This document shows positions 1 through 8,410 of a stretch of DNA of 64,000 bases, piece by piece. The notes below the pieces were generated by a model that saw nothing but the letters and a program-made list of their open reading frames with translations, was not told the DNA's origin and did no database searches. The DNA is from Streptococcus oralis (lineage in GTDB: Bacteria > Bacillota > Bacilli > Lactobacillales > Streptococcaceae). Made by a program: the position numbers and the translations under genes. Location of the stretch: positions 9,066-73,065 of the forward strand of contig NZ_JAHZPJ010000013.1 in assembly GCF_019929345.1 (NCBI RefSeq), written 5' to 3'. The first letter of the stretch is position 1. Every line of letters starts with the position of its first letter.

Positions 1-96
1 AGCATCGCGGATAGCCTTGCTATTCTCGCTAGAAACGCGGCCCTCAGAATTGAGAAGGGTGCCGTCCATATCTGAAAAAATACGTTTGATGGTCAT
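1..96 (-). CDS. Cof-type HAD hydrolase, N-terminal part (runs off the window)
   Basis: Only the first 32 codons lie in the window; the gene continues past base 1. The protein begins MTIKRIFSDMDGTLLNSEG, whose DMDGT is HAD motif I: the first Asp is the phospho-acceptor and the second the general acid. The Met-Asp-Gly-Thr-Leu-Leu-Asn-Ser context is typical of Cof/YidA-like sugar-phosphate phosphatases of firmicutes. The start is supported by an AGAGGA ribosome binding site just upstream. Substrate cannot be told from this fragment. The family call is firm, the subfamily is inference. Confidence 0.75.
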   Translation of the reverse strand, partial: MTIKRIFSDMDGTLLNSEGRVSSENSKAIRDA

Positions 97-466
97 AATG
101 TTGTCCTCTTTTCTTCTTTGTCCGCTAGCGTGTGATAGGTCGGTTTAAATGCGCATTCCCAACCCTTGAAACCATTGTACATTCTGAAACGCGTTCCATG
201 TCAAGAGGAAAATAAAAAATTTTTTAAATTTTTTTCGAGCATATATAAAGTTGATGTGGACTTGCTTGATAACGGCATCTCCTTGGCTTAATTGAAGAAT
301 TTATTAAACAAGATTTTCATTTCTTAAAAAGCTGGCTGTCCCTTGGTAAATAGGTATTAAACAGAAAGATAGGCTTGTCTTCCAGATAATACAACGGGTG
401 GTAAATAGTAAGAAATAGACAAAAACAGAGTTAAGAGAGAACAATAAAAAGAGGTCACCCCTCTTT
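97..466. other. Intergenic region with promoter, palindrome and terminator
   Basis: This stretch of 370 bases has no convincing ORF. The left part carries the promoter and palindrome of the HAD gene, the right end carries the terminator of the membrane protease gene. The middle (about 210-440) is AT-rich and I see no gene, RNA or repeat in it. Confidence 0.6.
174..204 (-). promoter_or_regulatory. Promoter of the HAD gene with a LacI-type palindrome
   Basis: On the minus strand TTGACA (199-204) and TACAAT (174-179) are separated by 19 bases. The spacer contains the near-palindrome TGGAACGCGTTTCA (185-198). It is shaped like a LacI/CcpA-family operator but the centre is GC instead of the CG of a cre site, so a CcpA call is not supported. 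The long spacer lowers confidence. Confidence 0.4.
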
Positions 467-469
467 TTA
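446..469 (-). terminator. Rho-independent terminator after the YhfC-family gene
   Basis: AAAAAGAGG and CCTCTTTTT form a 9-bp stem around a 5-6 base loop, with A/T runs on both sides. It overlaps the stop codon of the minus-strand gene. Confidence 0.8.
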
Positions 470-1219
470 TGATTTTTTCCAAAATGTAGATTTGGTTAGC
501 CAGATAAAGACTAAAAGTTCTACGAGAAGAATAAACTCAACTAGAAGCGGATTTGCAATCCCTCCCACTTGAGATAAGGCTGGAGCCAAGTCAAACAAGG
601 CATGCAAACCATAGGCAGCAAGGAGGTAGATCCATTTCTTTTGACGGACACTTTGATAGACCCAGATGGAAAGACCGATTTGTAGAACCAGAGCAAGCAC
701 ACGTTCAACTCCTAGTAAATAAACCTGCCATACAGAAAGAGACTGAACCGTTTCGAGTGTAGACTTTGGAAGGAGATTGGCTACATCAGTATTTGAAGAC
801 TGGATGAGTGAAAAGAGAATCAAAAGACTGATCAAGCTTCCCATTCCGAGATAGAGCATCTCCAAGCCCCCATGTCCCAAGCCATAAGCCAAAGCATCCC
901 TATCTTCTAGACTTCTCTTTTTCTCCAACCATTTAAAAAAGACAAGGCGAGCAGTTTCCTCAAAGAGGGCTGCCATGGCAATCGCGTAAAGAACGTATAG
1001 GAAGGGTTGCTCATTCATGAGCGGAATGGTTCCATCTTTTTGCGGATGGAGTACCAGAAGATGAACAATCTTCTCTAACACTTGAGAAGAAACAAAAAAT
1101 GCGATTGCCCCCAAGCCCATCACTGCAAGAGAGATCTGAAACCGTTTTTTGGCATACCAAGTTCCACTTACTAGAATGAGAACCAAAGCGATCATGGTGA
1201 GGATAATATGTACTGTCAT
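467..1219 (-). CDS. YhfC-family putative glutamic-type intramembrane protease
   Basis: A 250-residue polytopic membrane protein with about seven hydrophobic segments. Residues around 85-92 read ALFEETARL, the EExxR-like motif of the CPBP/YhfC group, and a second conserved patch around 110-116 reads AYGLGHGG, which fits the YhfC family of putative glutamic intramembrane proteases. AGGAGA precedes the ATG. It starts 8 bases after the end of alsD and is likely co-transcribed with it. No substrate is known from the sequence. The family call rests on motif and topology only. Confidence 0.7.
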   Translation of the reverse strand: MTVHIILTMIALVLILVSGTWYAKKRFQISLAVMGLGAIAFFVSSQVLEKIVHLLVLHPQKDGTIPLMNEQPFLYVLYAIAMAALFEETARLVFFKWLEKKRSLEDRDALAYGLGHGGLEMLYLGMGSLISLLILFSLIQSSNTDVANLLPKSTLETVQSLSVWQVYLLGVERVLALVLQIGLSIWVYQSVRQKKWIYLLAAYGLHALFDLAPALSQVGGIANPLLVEFILLVELLVFIWLTKSTFWKKS

Positions 1220-1227
1220 TTTTTCTC

Positions 1228-1959
1228 CTATTCTGACTTATCAATATCTTTCTTCATCTCGTCAACGTTAAATTTGGCAAATAAATACTGGCGATCTTGG
1301 ACTGGAAAACGTTGGTCCAACTGGTCGACTGCCCCAACCTCGATCATTCCTTCTTTGATAACAAAGTCCATCACATGCCCACCAAAGGTCAAATCATCTG
1401 AGATAAAATGCAAATGGTAGCCTGCAACACTCACTCCATGGAAAATCTCCGGTGTCCAAAATCCAACAATGGTTCCTGATATATTCTCACGGCTATATTC
1501 AGGTTGGTGAGTCGCCACATCAGCAAACTTGGTATCAGGTGTGGATTTGGGAATCATCCGTACATGCATTTGTGAAAATTCGCCATGAATCTTAATGGAA
1601 CGAAAGAGATTCTCCCCATCATAGTAGGACTCAATTCGCTTTTCCAATTCCTTATCTGTCATCTCAAAACGCTGACGGAAAATCACTTCTGCCTGATGGG
1701 GAACCACTGCCGCATAAGGGATAAGGGCATCGGGTGCGACTTCTACAATTTCAGGTTGCTCCCCTGAACCTTTGGCTTGATAAGCCTTGCCATCAAGGAC
1801 AATCAACTCCCCATCAATCGAATCAAGGGTTCCCAAGCCGAGGTCACCATGTTCTAGCAATTCTCCCACTGTCATGGTTCCACCATAGAGACCTGCCATT
1901 AGGGCACCTAGAGTATTGTATTGAAATAATTTAACCGGTTCCTGCACTTTTCTATCCAT
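1228..1959 (-). CDS. budA: Alpha-acetolactate decarboxylase
   Basis: The enzyme converts 2-acetolactate to acetoin and CO2 in the cytoplasm, diverting pyruvate from acid formation and limiting acetolactate for valine/leucine synthesis. The 243-residue length is normal for the family. Typical features are FQYNTLGALMAGLYGG near the N terminus, the GELI stretch, and near residue 182 the HLHFISDDLTFGGHV segment that supplies the zinc-binding histidines. The gene (also named alsD) has its own promoter, divergent from the MocR-type regulator at 2105, and is followed after 8 bases by the YhfC-family gene. No acetolactate synthase gene is adjacent. Confidence 0.95.
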   Translation of the reverse strand: MDRKVQEPVKLFQYNTLGALMAGLYGGTMTVGELLEHGDLGLGTLDSIDGELIVLDGKAYQAKGSGEQPEIVEVAPDALIPYAAVVPHQAEVIFRQRFEMTDKELEKRIESYYDGENLFRSIKIHGEFSQMHVRMIPKSTPDTKFADVATHQPEYSRENISGTIVGFWTPEIFHGVSVAGYHLHFISDDLTFGGHVMDFVIKEGMIEVGAVDQLDQRFPVQDRQYLFAKFNVDEMKKDIDKSE

Positions 1960-2001
1960 TCTCTTTCTTATCTTCTTTTCAATGAATCATCATACTTTCT
2001 A

Positions 2002-2030
2002 AGTATACCACATTTGCTCCTAGTTGTGAA
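2002..2030 (-). promoter_or_regulatory. Promoter of budA
   Basis: On the minus strand TTCACA (2025-2030) and TATACT (2002-2007) are separated by 17 bases. It sits 20 bases from the divergent promoter of the MocR-type gene, so one regulator could control both. Confidence 0.6.
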
Positions 2031-2050
2031 AGGAAGAAATGCTTTTCCCA

Positions 2051-2079
2051 TTGCAAAGGAGTCAAAAAAAAGGTACAAT
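2051..2079 (+). promoter_or_regulatory. Promoter of the MocR-type regulator gene
   Basis: TTGCAA (2051-2056) and TACAAT (2074-2079) are 17 bases apart, 25 bases before the start codon, which is preceded by the strong ribosome binding site GGAGG. Confidence 0.6.
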
Positions 2080-2104
2080 GTAACAAAATCAACGGAGGTC
2101 TGGA

Positions 2105-3376
2105 ATGAAGAAAGAAAGTAAATACCAAGCAGTCGTTTCCTTTCTAAAAAAGGGGATTGAATCAGGAAAATTCCCAACAGGTAGCCGGCTACCCTCCATC
2201 CGTCAACTGAGCCAAGACTTCCACTGTAGCAAGGACACTATCCAACGAGCCCTGCTGGAATTACGCCATGAACAATACCTCTATGCCAAACCCCAAAGTG
2301 GCTACTATGTTCTGGAACAAGGACAACACCAAGACTTGGAAATCGAAGTCACTGACGAACATGCCAGTGCTTATGACGACTTCAGACTCTGCGTCAACGA
2401 AACCCTGATAGGCCGAGAAAACTACCTCTTCAACTACTATGACAACCAAGAAGGCCTTGAGGAACTCAGACAATCTGTCCATCAACTCCTCTTTGACCAG
2501 GCTCTCTACTGCAAACCCGACCAACTGGTTCTAACTTCTGGCACCCAACAAGCTCTCTTTATCCTTTCTCAGATTGACTTTCCGAGCCAGGGAGCTGACA
2601 TTTTGGTCGAACAGCCGACCTATCACCGGATGAACCGCCTCTTGGTCGCTCAGGGATTGGCCTACCAGACCATTGAACGCCGTATTGATGGCATTGACCT
2701 TGAAGAACTGGAAAAACAATTCAAATCTGGGAAAATCAAGTTTTTCTATACCATTCCTCGCTTCCACTATCCCCTAGGTCATTCCTATTCTGATCAGGAA
2801 AAAAGGGCTATTCTGGATCTAGCAAACCAGTATGGTGTTTATATCGTAGAGGATGACTATCTAGGGGACCTAGATCCTAGAAAGGGCCAAACCTTCCACT
2901 ATCTGGATACTGAGGATCGGGTTATTTATATCAAGTCCTTCTCAACCAGTCTCTTTCCAGCCCTTCGTATTACCGCTCTCATTCTCCCAAATGCCCTAAA
3001 AGATGCCTTTGTTTCCTACAAAAATATCCTGGACTATGACAGCAATCTCATCATGCAAAAGGCCCTCTCTCTTTACATCGATAGTCAGTTATTTGAAAAA
3101 AATCGACTGGCTCGACTGACCCTTCAAGAGAACTATCAGGCTCGGATAAAGAAAGTGCTTGAAGAAAACACCTGTCCCTTGCCCCACTATCCTCTACACG
3201 ATGGCCTTCTGCTTGATTTGAGAAACTATCCTAAAATTGCCAGTTTGAAACACAGCTCACTCAAACTAGACTTTTTTGAGAAGGCTTATTTGGACGCCTG
3301 CCCTTATCAGTTTGCCAAAGTCACTCTTGAGAATCTAGAAGAGCTATTAGAATACATAAAAGCAGAATTGGATTAA
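2105..3376 (+). CDS. MocR-type transcriptional regulator (GntR HTH plus aminotransferase fold)
   Basis: A 423-residue protein. Residues 1-75 form a GntR winged helix (KYQAVVSFLKKGIESGKFPTGSRLPS, then SIRQLSQDFHCSKDTIQRAL). The rest has the fold-type I aminotransferase layout: LVLTSGTQQALF, VEQPTYHRM, IVEDDYLGDL and YIKSFSTSLFPALRI, where the Lys of IKSFS is the PLP-binding position. It is somewhat shorter than usual MocR proteins (about 450-480), mainly at the C-terminal end. Such proteins regulate vitamin B6, GABA or amino-acid genes; here the divergent neighbour budA makes that gene a possible target. Effector unknown. Confidence 0.88.
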   Translation: MKKESKYQAVVSFLKKGIESGKFPTGSRLPSIRQLSQDFHCSKDTIQRALLELRHEQYLYAKPQSGYYVLEQGQHQDLEIEVTDEHASAYDDFRLCVNETLIGRENYLFNYYDNQEGLEELRQSVHQLLFDQALYCKPDQLVLTSGTQQALFILSQIDFPSQGADILVEQPTYHRMNRLLVAQGLAYQTIERRIDGIDLEELEKQFKSGKIKFFYTIPRFHYPLGHSYSDQEKRAILDLANQYGVYIVEDDYLGDLDPRKGQTFHYLDTEDRVIYIKSFSTSLFPALRITALILPNALKDAFVSYKNILDYDSNLIMQKALSLYIDSQLFEKNRLARLTLQENYQARIKKVLEENTCPLPHYPLHDGLLLDLRNYPKIASLKHSSLKLDFFEKAYLDACPYQFAKVTLENLEELLEYIKAELD

Positions 3377-3394
3377 AGTCCAACTCTGCTTTTT
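3357..3394. terminator. Bidirectional terminator between convergent genes
   Basis: AAAAGCAGAATTGGA and TCCAACTCTGCTTTTT form a long stem with one mismatch around a 6-base loop. It includes the stop codon of the MocR gene and ends just before the stop of the binding-protein gene. Confidence 0.8.
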
Positions 3395-3395
3395 C

Positions 3396-4211
3396 TTATT
3401 GTTCAACTTCTGTTAGTTTCGCTGCCTTTTCAAGATAAGTTTGATAGGTTCCGTCATCTTTCAGTTTTTGGATAACCTTATCGACTACCGCTTTCAAGTC
3501 TGATTGATCCTTCTTGATAGCAACGGCATTGGTTTCACCATCTTTCATTGTCAAAGTAGCTGTCGCAACGACAAGGTCTGCGTTTTTACCTGCGTAACTA
3601 AGAGCAACTGGTTCATCCATATGAACAGCATCCACTTTTCCAGCCTGCAATTCATTGACGGCTTCCCCCATATTGGTCAAGGATGTCAACTGCGCATTTG
3701 GCAATTGTTCCTTTACCATGGTTTCTGGCACAGTTCCCTTTTGAGCTGCGATATTGGCACTTGCAAGGCTTGAAAGATCCTTGTATTTGTCTAAATCGGC
3801 TTTTCTAACCAAGAAGCTCATTTTGTTTTCATAGTAAGGGATTGAAAAGTCAAAGACTTCCTTTCTCTCATCTGTAGCACTAATACCTGCAATGGCCAAG
3901 TCAGCCTTTCCAGTCTGAAGACTGGTCAAGACATTGTCAAAACTCATGCTAGAGATTTCAAGTTTAACCCCGAGCTCATCTGCAATTGCTTGAGCCATAT
4001 CAATATCTGCACCAACCACTTGGTTTTTACCATCTACCAAGGCTTGGAATTCAAACGGTGCATAGTCTGGACTGGTCGCAACGACTAGCTTTCCTTTTTG
4101 TTTGATAGCCTCCACAGCAGACTGGAAACTATCCGTTCCTGACTGGCAAGCTACTAAAATCATGCTGGCAAGCATACTACACACAACTAATATCCATTTC
4201 TTAAATTTCAT
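3396..4211 (-). CDS. Amino acid ABC transporter substrate-binding lipoprotein (orphan)
   Basis: A 271-residue family-3 extracellular solute-binding protein. The signal peptide ends in the lipobox LVAC (Cys near residue 22), so it is predicted to be a lipoprotein on the outer face of the membrane. The mature part has GKLVVATSPDYAPFEF, the VGADIDMAQAIADELGV signature, DLAIAGISATDERKEVFDFS and a C-terminal GTYQTYLEKA, all typical of polar amino-acid binding proteins. No permease or ATPase gene is next to it, so it must work with a transporter encoded elsewhere. Ligand is not readable. It has its own strong promoter and a terminator on each side. Confidence 0.9.
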   Translation of the reverse strand: MKFKKWILVVCSMLASMILVACQSGTDSFQSAVEAIKQKGKLVVATSPDYAPFEFQALVDGKNQVVGADIDMAQAIADELGVKLEISSMSFDNVLTSLQTGKADLAIAGISATDERKEVFDFSIPYYENKMSFLVRKADLDKYKDLSSLASANIAAQKGTVPETMVKEQLPNAQLTSLTNMGEAVNELQAGKVDAVHMDEPVALSYAGKNADLVVATATLTMKDGETNAVAIKKDQSDLKAVVDKVIQKLKDDGTYQTYLEKAAKLTEVEQ

Positions 4212-4242
4212 AAATAAACGACCTTTCTGTTAATTCTGAATA

Positions 4243-4271
4243 ATTATAACTCTTTTAAAAATAGTTGTCAA
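4243..4271 (-). promoter_or_regulatory. Consensus promoter of the orphan binding-protein gene
   Basis: On the minus strand a perfect TTGACA (4266-4271), 17-base spacer and perfect TATAAT (4243-4248), about 32 bases before the start codon. Confidence 0.85.
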
Positions 4272-4310
4272 CCCTTTTAGAGATTTTGATTGTAAAACAA
4301 TTCTTTTCAT

Positions 4311-4343
4311 AAAAAAGAAGACTGATTTATTTTAATCAGCCTT
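4311..4343 (-). terminator. Terminator of the pst operon
   Basis: In minus-strand sense the stem AAGGCTGATT / AATCAGTCTT (one mismatch, 6-base loop) is followed by a T run. It lies 25 bases after the phoU stop codon. Confidence 0.75.
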
Positions 4344-4368
4344 TTCTTCTGTATATTTAAACCGTTTC

Positions 4369-5025
4369 TTATAGTTCGACAATCTTACCTGTTTCAAAGT
4401 AAACAACCCATTCACAGATATTTTTTGCGTAGTCTCCGATACGTTCCAAGAAAGAAATGACCTGGAAGTAATCACGGCCTGTAACGATAGCTTCAGGATT
4501 TTTCCTAATTTCTTCTGTAGCCAAATCACGGATGCTATCAAAGTAATGGTTGATTTTTTCATCCATAGCCGCTACTTCGTAGGCTTGATCCACAGAACCG
4601 TTGAGATAGAGATCTAGAGCTGCTTCGACGAAGTTTTTCACATCGCGCCCCATCTTTTTGATTTCTTCTTCAACGGCAGGGATACGTTGCTCCCCTTTCA
4701 TACGAATAGTCGCTTTTGCAATTGACACCGCATGATCTCCCATGCGTTCCAAGTCTGATACCGCCTTGAGAACGGTCAAGACAGTACGAAGGTCTTGCGA
4801 AACAGGTTGTTGGAGGGCAATCATTTCGAATGATTTCTTTTCCAACTTCACTTCGTATTCATTTATCTCTGCATCTTCCTCAATAACTTCTTTTGCCAAA
4901 TCACGGTCATGCGTGACAAAGGCACGTACTGTACGATTGATCTGTGAGAGCACTTCTTGTCCCATGGCGTAGAACTGGTTGTGCAATTTCTCCAAATCTT
5001 CTTCAAATTGTGATCGTAACATCAT
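4369..5025 (-). CDS. phoU: Phosphate signalling protein PhoU
   Basis: A 218-residue cytoplasmic all-helical protein with two PhoU repeats (about residues 15-105 and 120-205). Each repeat has the metal-binding E/DxxxD-type helix pattern, for example DAEINEYEVKLE, LERMGDHAVSIAK and LERIGDYAKNICEW. It links the state of the Pst transporter to phosphate regulation and prevents excess uptake. It is the last gene of the pst operon, 8 bases after the second pstB. No phosphate two-component system lies next to this operon. Confidence 0.95.
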   Translation of the reverse strand: MMLRSQFEEDLEKLHNQFYAMGQEVLSQINRTVRAFVTHDRDLAKEVIEEDAEINEYEVKLEKKSFEMIALQQPVSQDLRTVLTVLKAVSDLERMGDHAVSIAKATIRMKGEQRIPAVEEEIKKMGRDVKNFVEAALDLYLNGSVDQAYEVAAMDEKINHYFDSIRDLATEEIRKNPEAIVTGRDYFQVISFLERIGDYAKNICEWVVYFETGKIVEL

Positions 5026-5033
5026 TCAACTCC

Positions 5034-5792
5034 TTATCCAAATTTTCCTGTAATATAATCTTCTGTTTCCTTGTTTTGTGGGTCTAGGAACATCTTCTTC
5101 GTATCGTTAAACTCGATCAAATCCCCATCTAGGAAAAATCCTGTTTTATCAGAGATACGTGAGGCCTGTTGCATCGAACGCGTTACCAAGAGCATGGTGT
5201 ACTTATCTTTCAGACCATACAAGGTTTCTTCAATCTTACCTGCAGAAATAGGATCCAAAGCTGAAGTTGGTTCATCTAAGAGGATAATTTTCGGACTGGT
5301 TGCTAAGACACGAGCAACACAAACACGTTGTTGTTGTCCACCTGAGAGACCAATGGCCGAATCATGCAAACGATCCTTTACTTCATCCCAGATAGAAGCA
5401 CGTTGCAAGGCCTTTTCGACCGCTTCATCAAGGACTTGCTTGTCCTTAACCCCATTGATACGTAGCCCATAGACAACATTTTCGTAGATAGACATAGGGA
5501 AGGGATTAGGCTGTTGAAAGACCATCCCGATTTCCTTACGCAATTCAACCGTATCGGTGCGGGGACTGTAGATATTGTGACCATTATAGACTACTGATCC
5601 AGTTGTAGTCACCTCAGGATTTAAATCGCCCATGCGGTTGATAGCTTTGAGCAGGGTAGACTTTCCTGATCCAGAAGGACCAATCAAGGCCGTTATTTCC
5701 TTAGGTTGGAAAGAAAGGGAAATACTATTCAAGGCCTTCTTTTTATTGTAATAAACGGACAGGTCTGACACCTGTAAAATCGCTTCTGACAT
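5034..5792 (-). CDS. pstB: Phosphate ABC transporter ATP-binding protein (second copy)
   Basis: A 252-residue ABC ATPase. Walker A is GPSGSGKST (about residue 37), the signature is LSGGQQQR, Walker B is [12 protein letters not shown]. The switch histidine position reads [10 protein letters not shown]: the usual LVTHSMQQA motif has Arg in place of His here, which may weaken ATP hydrolysis. The rest of the PstB-specific sequence ([15 protein letters not shown]) is intact. The gene is 12 bases after the first pstB. Two tandem pstB genes are common in streptococci; one normal and one altered copy could give an asymmetric ATPase dimer. Confidence 0.93.
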   Translation of the reverse strand: MSEAILQVSDLSVYYNKKKALNSISLSFQPKEITALIGPSGSGKSTLLKAINRMGDLNPEVTTTGSVVYNGHNIYSPRTDTVELRKEIGMVFQQPNPFPMSIYENVVYGLRINGVKDKQVLDEAVEKALQRASIWDEVKDRLHDSAIGLSGGQQQRVCVARVLATSPKIILLDEPTSALDPISAGKIEETLYGLKDKYTMLLVTRSMQQASRISDKTGFFLDGDLIEFNDTKKMFLDPQNKETEDYITGKFG

Positions 5793-5804
5793 ACCGTTTC
5801 CTTT

Positions 5805-6608
5805 CTAACCAAAGTGTCCCGTTACATAGTCATTGGTTGACTGTAACTTAGCATTTTGGAAAATATTGGATGTCTTATCATACTCAATCAAATCACCCAA
5901 GTAGAAAAATCCTGTGTAGTCACTTGCACGCGCAGCCTGCTGCATACTGTGGGTAACGATGATGATGGTAAAATCCTTCTTCAATTCCAGCATGGTTTCT
6001 TCCAGCTGGGCTGTCGCAATCGGATCCAAGGCTGAAGCAGGCTCATCCATCAAGAGGATATCTGGCTTGACAGAGATGGCACGAGCGATACAGAGACGTT
6101 GTTGCTGACCACCAGAAAGCATCAAGGCTGATTTATGGAGGTCATCTTTGACCTGATCCCATAGGGCAGCCTGTCTTAGAGAGGTTTCTACAATTTCATC
6201 AAGTACTTTCTTGTCCTTAACACCTGCACGTTCATGAGCAAAAGTGATGTTGCGATAGATAGACTTGGCAAATGGATTTGGACGTTGAAAGACCATTCCG
6301 ATATGCTTGCGCATCTCATAGACATTAATTTCTGGACGATTGACGTCAATCCCTCGGTAGAGGATTTGACCTGTGACCTTGGCAATATCAATGGTATCAT
6401 TCATCCGATTGAGACTGCGAAGATAAGTAGATTTCCCAGATCCAGAAGGACCAATCAAGGCTGTAATTTTATTTTTTTCAAATTGCATATCGATGCCCTT
6501 GATGGATTCATTTTTACCATAGTAAACATGTAAATCCTTGGTAGAGAGGGCCACTTTTTCTTCAGGGAAGGTGATGATATGCTTTTCATCCCAGTTATAT
6601 TTTGACAT
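5805..6608 (-). CDS. pstB: Phosphate ABC transporter ATP-binding protein (first copy)
   Basis: A 267-residue ABC ATPase with about 15 extra residues at the N terminus compared with its tandem paralogue. Walker [10 protein letters not shown], signature LSGGQQQR, Walker B ILLMDEPASALD and an intact switch histidine in IIVTHSMQQA. FQRPNPFAKSIYRNI is the PstB-specific stretch. It energises phosphate import through PstA/PstC on the cytoplasmic face of the membrane. It is 10 bases from pstA and belongs to the same operon. Confidence 0.95.
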   Translation of the reverse strand: MSKYNWDEKHIITFPEEKVALSTKDLHVYYGKNESIKGIDMQFEKNKITALIGPSGSGKSTYLRSLNRMNDTIDIAKVTGQILYRGIDVNRPEINVYEMRKHIGMVFQRPNPFAKSIYRNITFAHERAGVKDKKVLDEIVETSLRQAALWDQVKDDLHKSALMLSGGQQQRLCIARAISVKPDILLMDEPASALDPIATAQLEETMLELKKDFTIIIVTHSMQQAARASDYTGFFYLGDLIEYDKTSNIFQNAKLQSTNDYVTGHFG

Positions 6609-6618
6609 GGCTTCTCCT

Positions 6619-7503
6619 TTAGGCAGCGGTTAATTTCTTGTGTAAATAGCTTCCGAGTTTGCGTGCTCCAAAGTTAAAAATCAAGATAAAGATGAGGAGC
6701 ACGGCAGCAGAACCAGCTGATACGATGGTAGCATCAGGAATGGTTCCTTCGCTATTGACCTTCCAGATGTGGACAGCCAAGGTTTCTGCTTGACGGAAGA
6801 TTGAGATAGGACTGGTAACACTGAGGATATTCCAGTTAGACCAGTCAAGTGCTGGAGCGGATTGTCCTGCCGTATAGATAAGAGCGGCGGCCTCACCAAA
6901 GATACGGCCAGATGCCAAGACAACACCCGTTACGATACCTGGAAGAGCTTCTGGAATGACGACATGGACCACAGTCTCCCAACGAGAAATTCCAAGGGCC
7001 AGACCAGCCTCACGTTGCGTATGGTGAACGTGTTTTAAACTGTCCTCAACATTTCGAGTCATCTGAGGGAGGTTAAAGACCGTCAAGGCCAAGGCGCCTG
7101 AAATGATTGAAAATCCATACTCAAACTGGACTACAAAGATCAAGTAACCAAAGAGACCCACAACAACTGATGGTAGAGAAGACAAAATCTCAATACAGGT
7201 ACGAATAAAATTGGTCACAGGTCCTTTTTTGGCATACTCAGCGAGGAATACGCCAGCCCCCATAGATAGCGGAACAGAAATAATCAAGGTAATGACCAAA
7301 AGGAAGAAGGAATTGTAGAGCTGAATCCCGATACCCCCACCTGCTTGATAAGAGGAGGATTTCCCAGTCAAGAAAGACCAAGAGATATGAGGTAACCCTC
7401 TCACCAAGATATAGAGAATCAAAGATGCCAAAATGGTCACGATGATACCCGCGATGGTATAGAGGACAGCTGTTGCAAGTTTATCTAATTTCTTAGCGTG
7501 CAT
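6619..7503 (-). CDS. pstA: Phosphate ABC transporter permease PstA
   Basis: A 294-residue inner membrane permease with six predicted membrane segments. The EAA loop reads EAGLALGISRWETVVHVVIPEALPGIVTG, which contacts PstB. The start overlaps the end of pstC by 11 bases, a sign of translational coupling. With PstC it forms the phosphate channel. Confidence 0.95.
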   Translation of the reverse strand: MHAKKLDKLATAVLYTIAGIIVTILASLILYILVRGLPHISWSFLTGKSSSYQAGGGIGIQLYNSFFLLVITLIISVPLSMGAGVFLAEYAKKGPVTNFIRTCIEILSSLPSVVVGLFGYLIFVVQFEYGFSIISGALALTVFNLPQMTRNVEDSLKHVHHTQREAGLALGISRWETVVHVVIPEALPGIVTGVVLASGRIFGEAAALIYTAGQSAPALDWSNWNILSVTSPISIFRQAETLAVHIWKVNSEGTIPDATIVSAGSAAVLLIFILIFNFGARKLGSYLHKKLTAA

Positions 7504-8410
7504 AGTTTTTCTTTCCTCTTTCTTTCGTAATCAATTTAATCACACTGTTAAAGGCCAAACTCATCAAGAGCAAGACTAGGGCCAGTGACCAGAGAACGTT
7601 ATTATCAACCGTTCCCATGACGGTATTTCCGATACCCATAGTCAGTACAGATGTCAATGTCGCAGCTGGTGTTGTTAGCGAGGTTGGGATAACTGCTGAG
7701 TTTCCGACAACCATCTGAATAGCAAGGGCTTCACCGAAGGCACGCGCCATCCCAAAGACCACTGCAGTGAAAATACCTGAACGTGCTGCTTTCAAGGTCA
7801 CACGCCAGATGGTTTGCCAACGAGTGGCTCCCATAGCTAAACTAGCTTCACGGTAATGACGAGGAACAGCACGCAAGCTGTCTGTTGTCATAAAAGTTAC
7901 AGTTGGTAGGATCATGACAAAAAGAACGAAAATACCTGACAAGATCCCAAAACCAGTTCCACCAAAGACGCTACGAACAAAAGGCACCACAACTTGCAAA
8001 CCGATAAATCCATAGACGACTGAAGGAATACCGACGAGAAGTTCAATGGCTGGCTGCAAAATCTTTGCCCCCTTTGGTGATACTTCTGTCATAAAGACTG
8101 CAGCACCGATAGCAAAGGGAGTTGCGATGAGGGCTGATAAAATCGTCACAATAAAGGAACCCAAAATCATTGGAAGGGCACCAAATTGTTTCCCTGAAGG
8201 ATTCCAAGTTTGTCCAAAGAGGAAATCAAAGATGTTGACCCCATTGACAAAGAAGGTAGATAAGCCTTTTTGGGCTACAAAAATCAAAATCATGGCCACA
8301 ATGATAACAATCAAAGAAAGGCAGGTAAAGGTCAAACCTTTACCAAACTTCTCAAGGCGAGAGTTCTTTGAAGGAGAGAGTAATTTTTTTGATAATTCTT
8401 CTTGATTCAT
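7493..8410 (-). CDS. pstC: Phosphate ABC transporter permease PstC
   Basis: A 305-residue membrane protein with six predicted segments after a charged N-terminal tail of about 25 residues. The EAA motif is EASLAMGATRWQTIWRVTLKAA. Its ATG overlaps the stop codon of pstS by one base. It forms the channel with PstA. Confidence 0.95.
   Translation of the reverse strand: MNQEELSKKLLSPSKNSRLEKFGKGLTFTCLSLIVIIVAMILIFVAQKGLSTFFVNGVNIFDFLFGQTWNPSGKQFGALPMILGSFIVTILSALIATPFAIGAAVFMTEVSPKGAKILQPAIELLVGIPSVVYGFIGLQVVVPFVRSVFGGTGFGILSGIFVLFVMILPTVTFMTTDSLRAVPRHYREASLAMGATRWQTIWRVTLKAARSGIFTAVVFGMARAFGEALAIQMVVGNSAVIPTSLTTPAATLTSVLTMGIGNTVMGTVDNNVLWSLALVLLLMSLAFNSVIKLITKERGKKNYAR

Noticed and set aside
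185..198. CcpA cre site in the HAD promoter
   Set aside because: The centre is GC rather than CG, so it does not meet the cre consensus.
553..762. Plus-strand frame inside the YhfC gene
   Set aside because: No domain or binding site; it is the shadow of the minus-strand gene.
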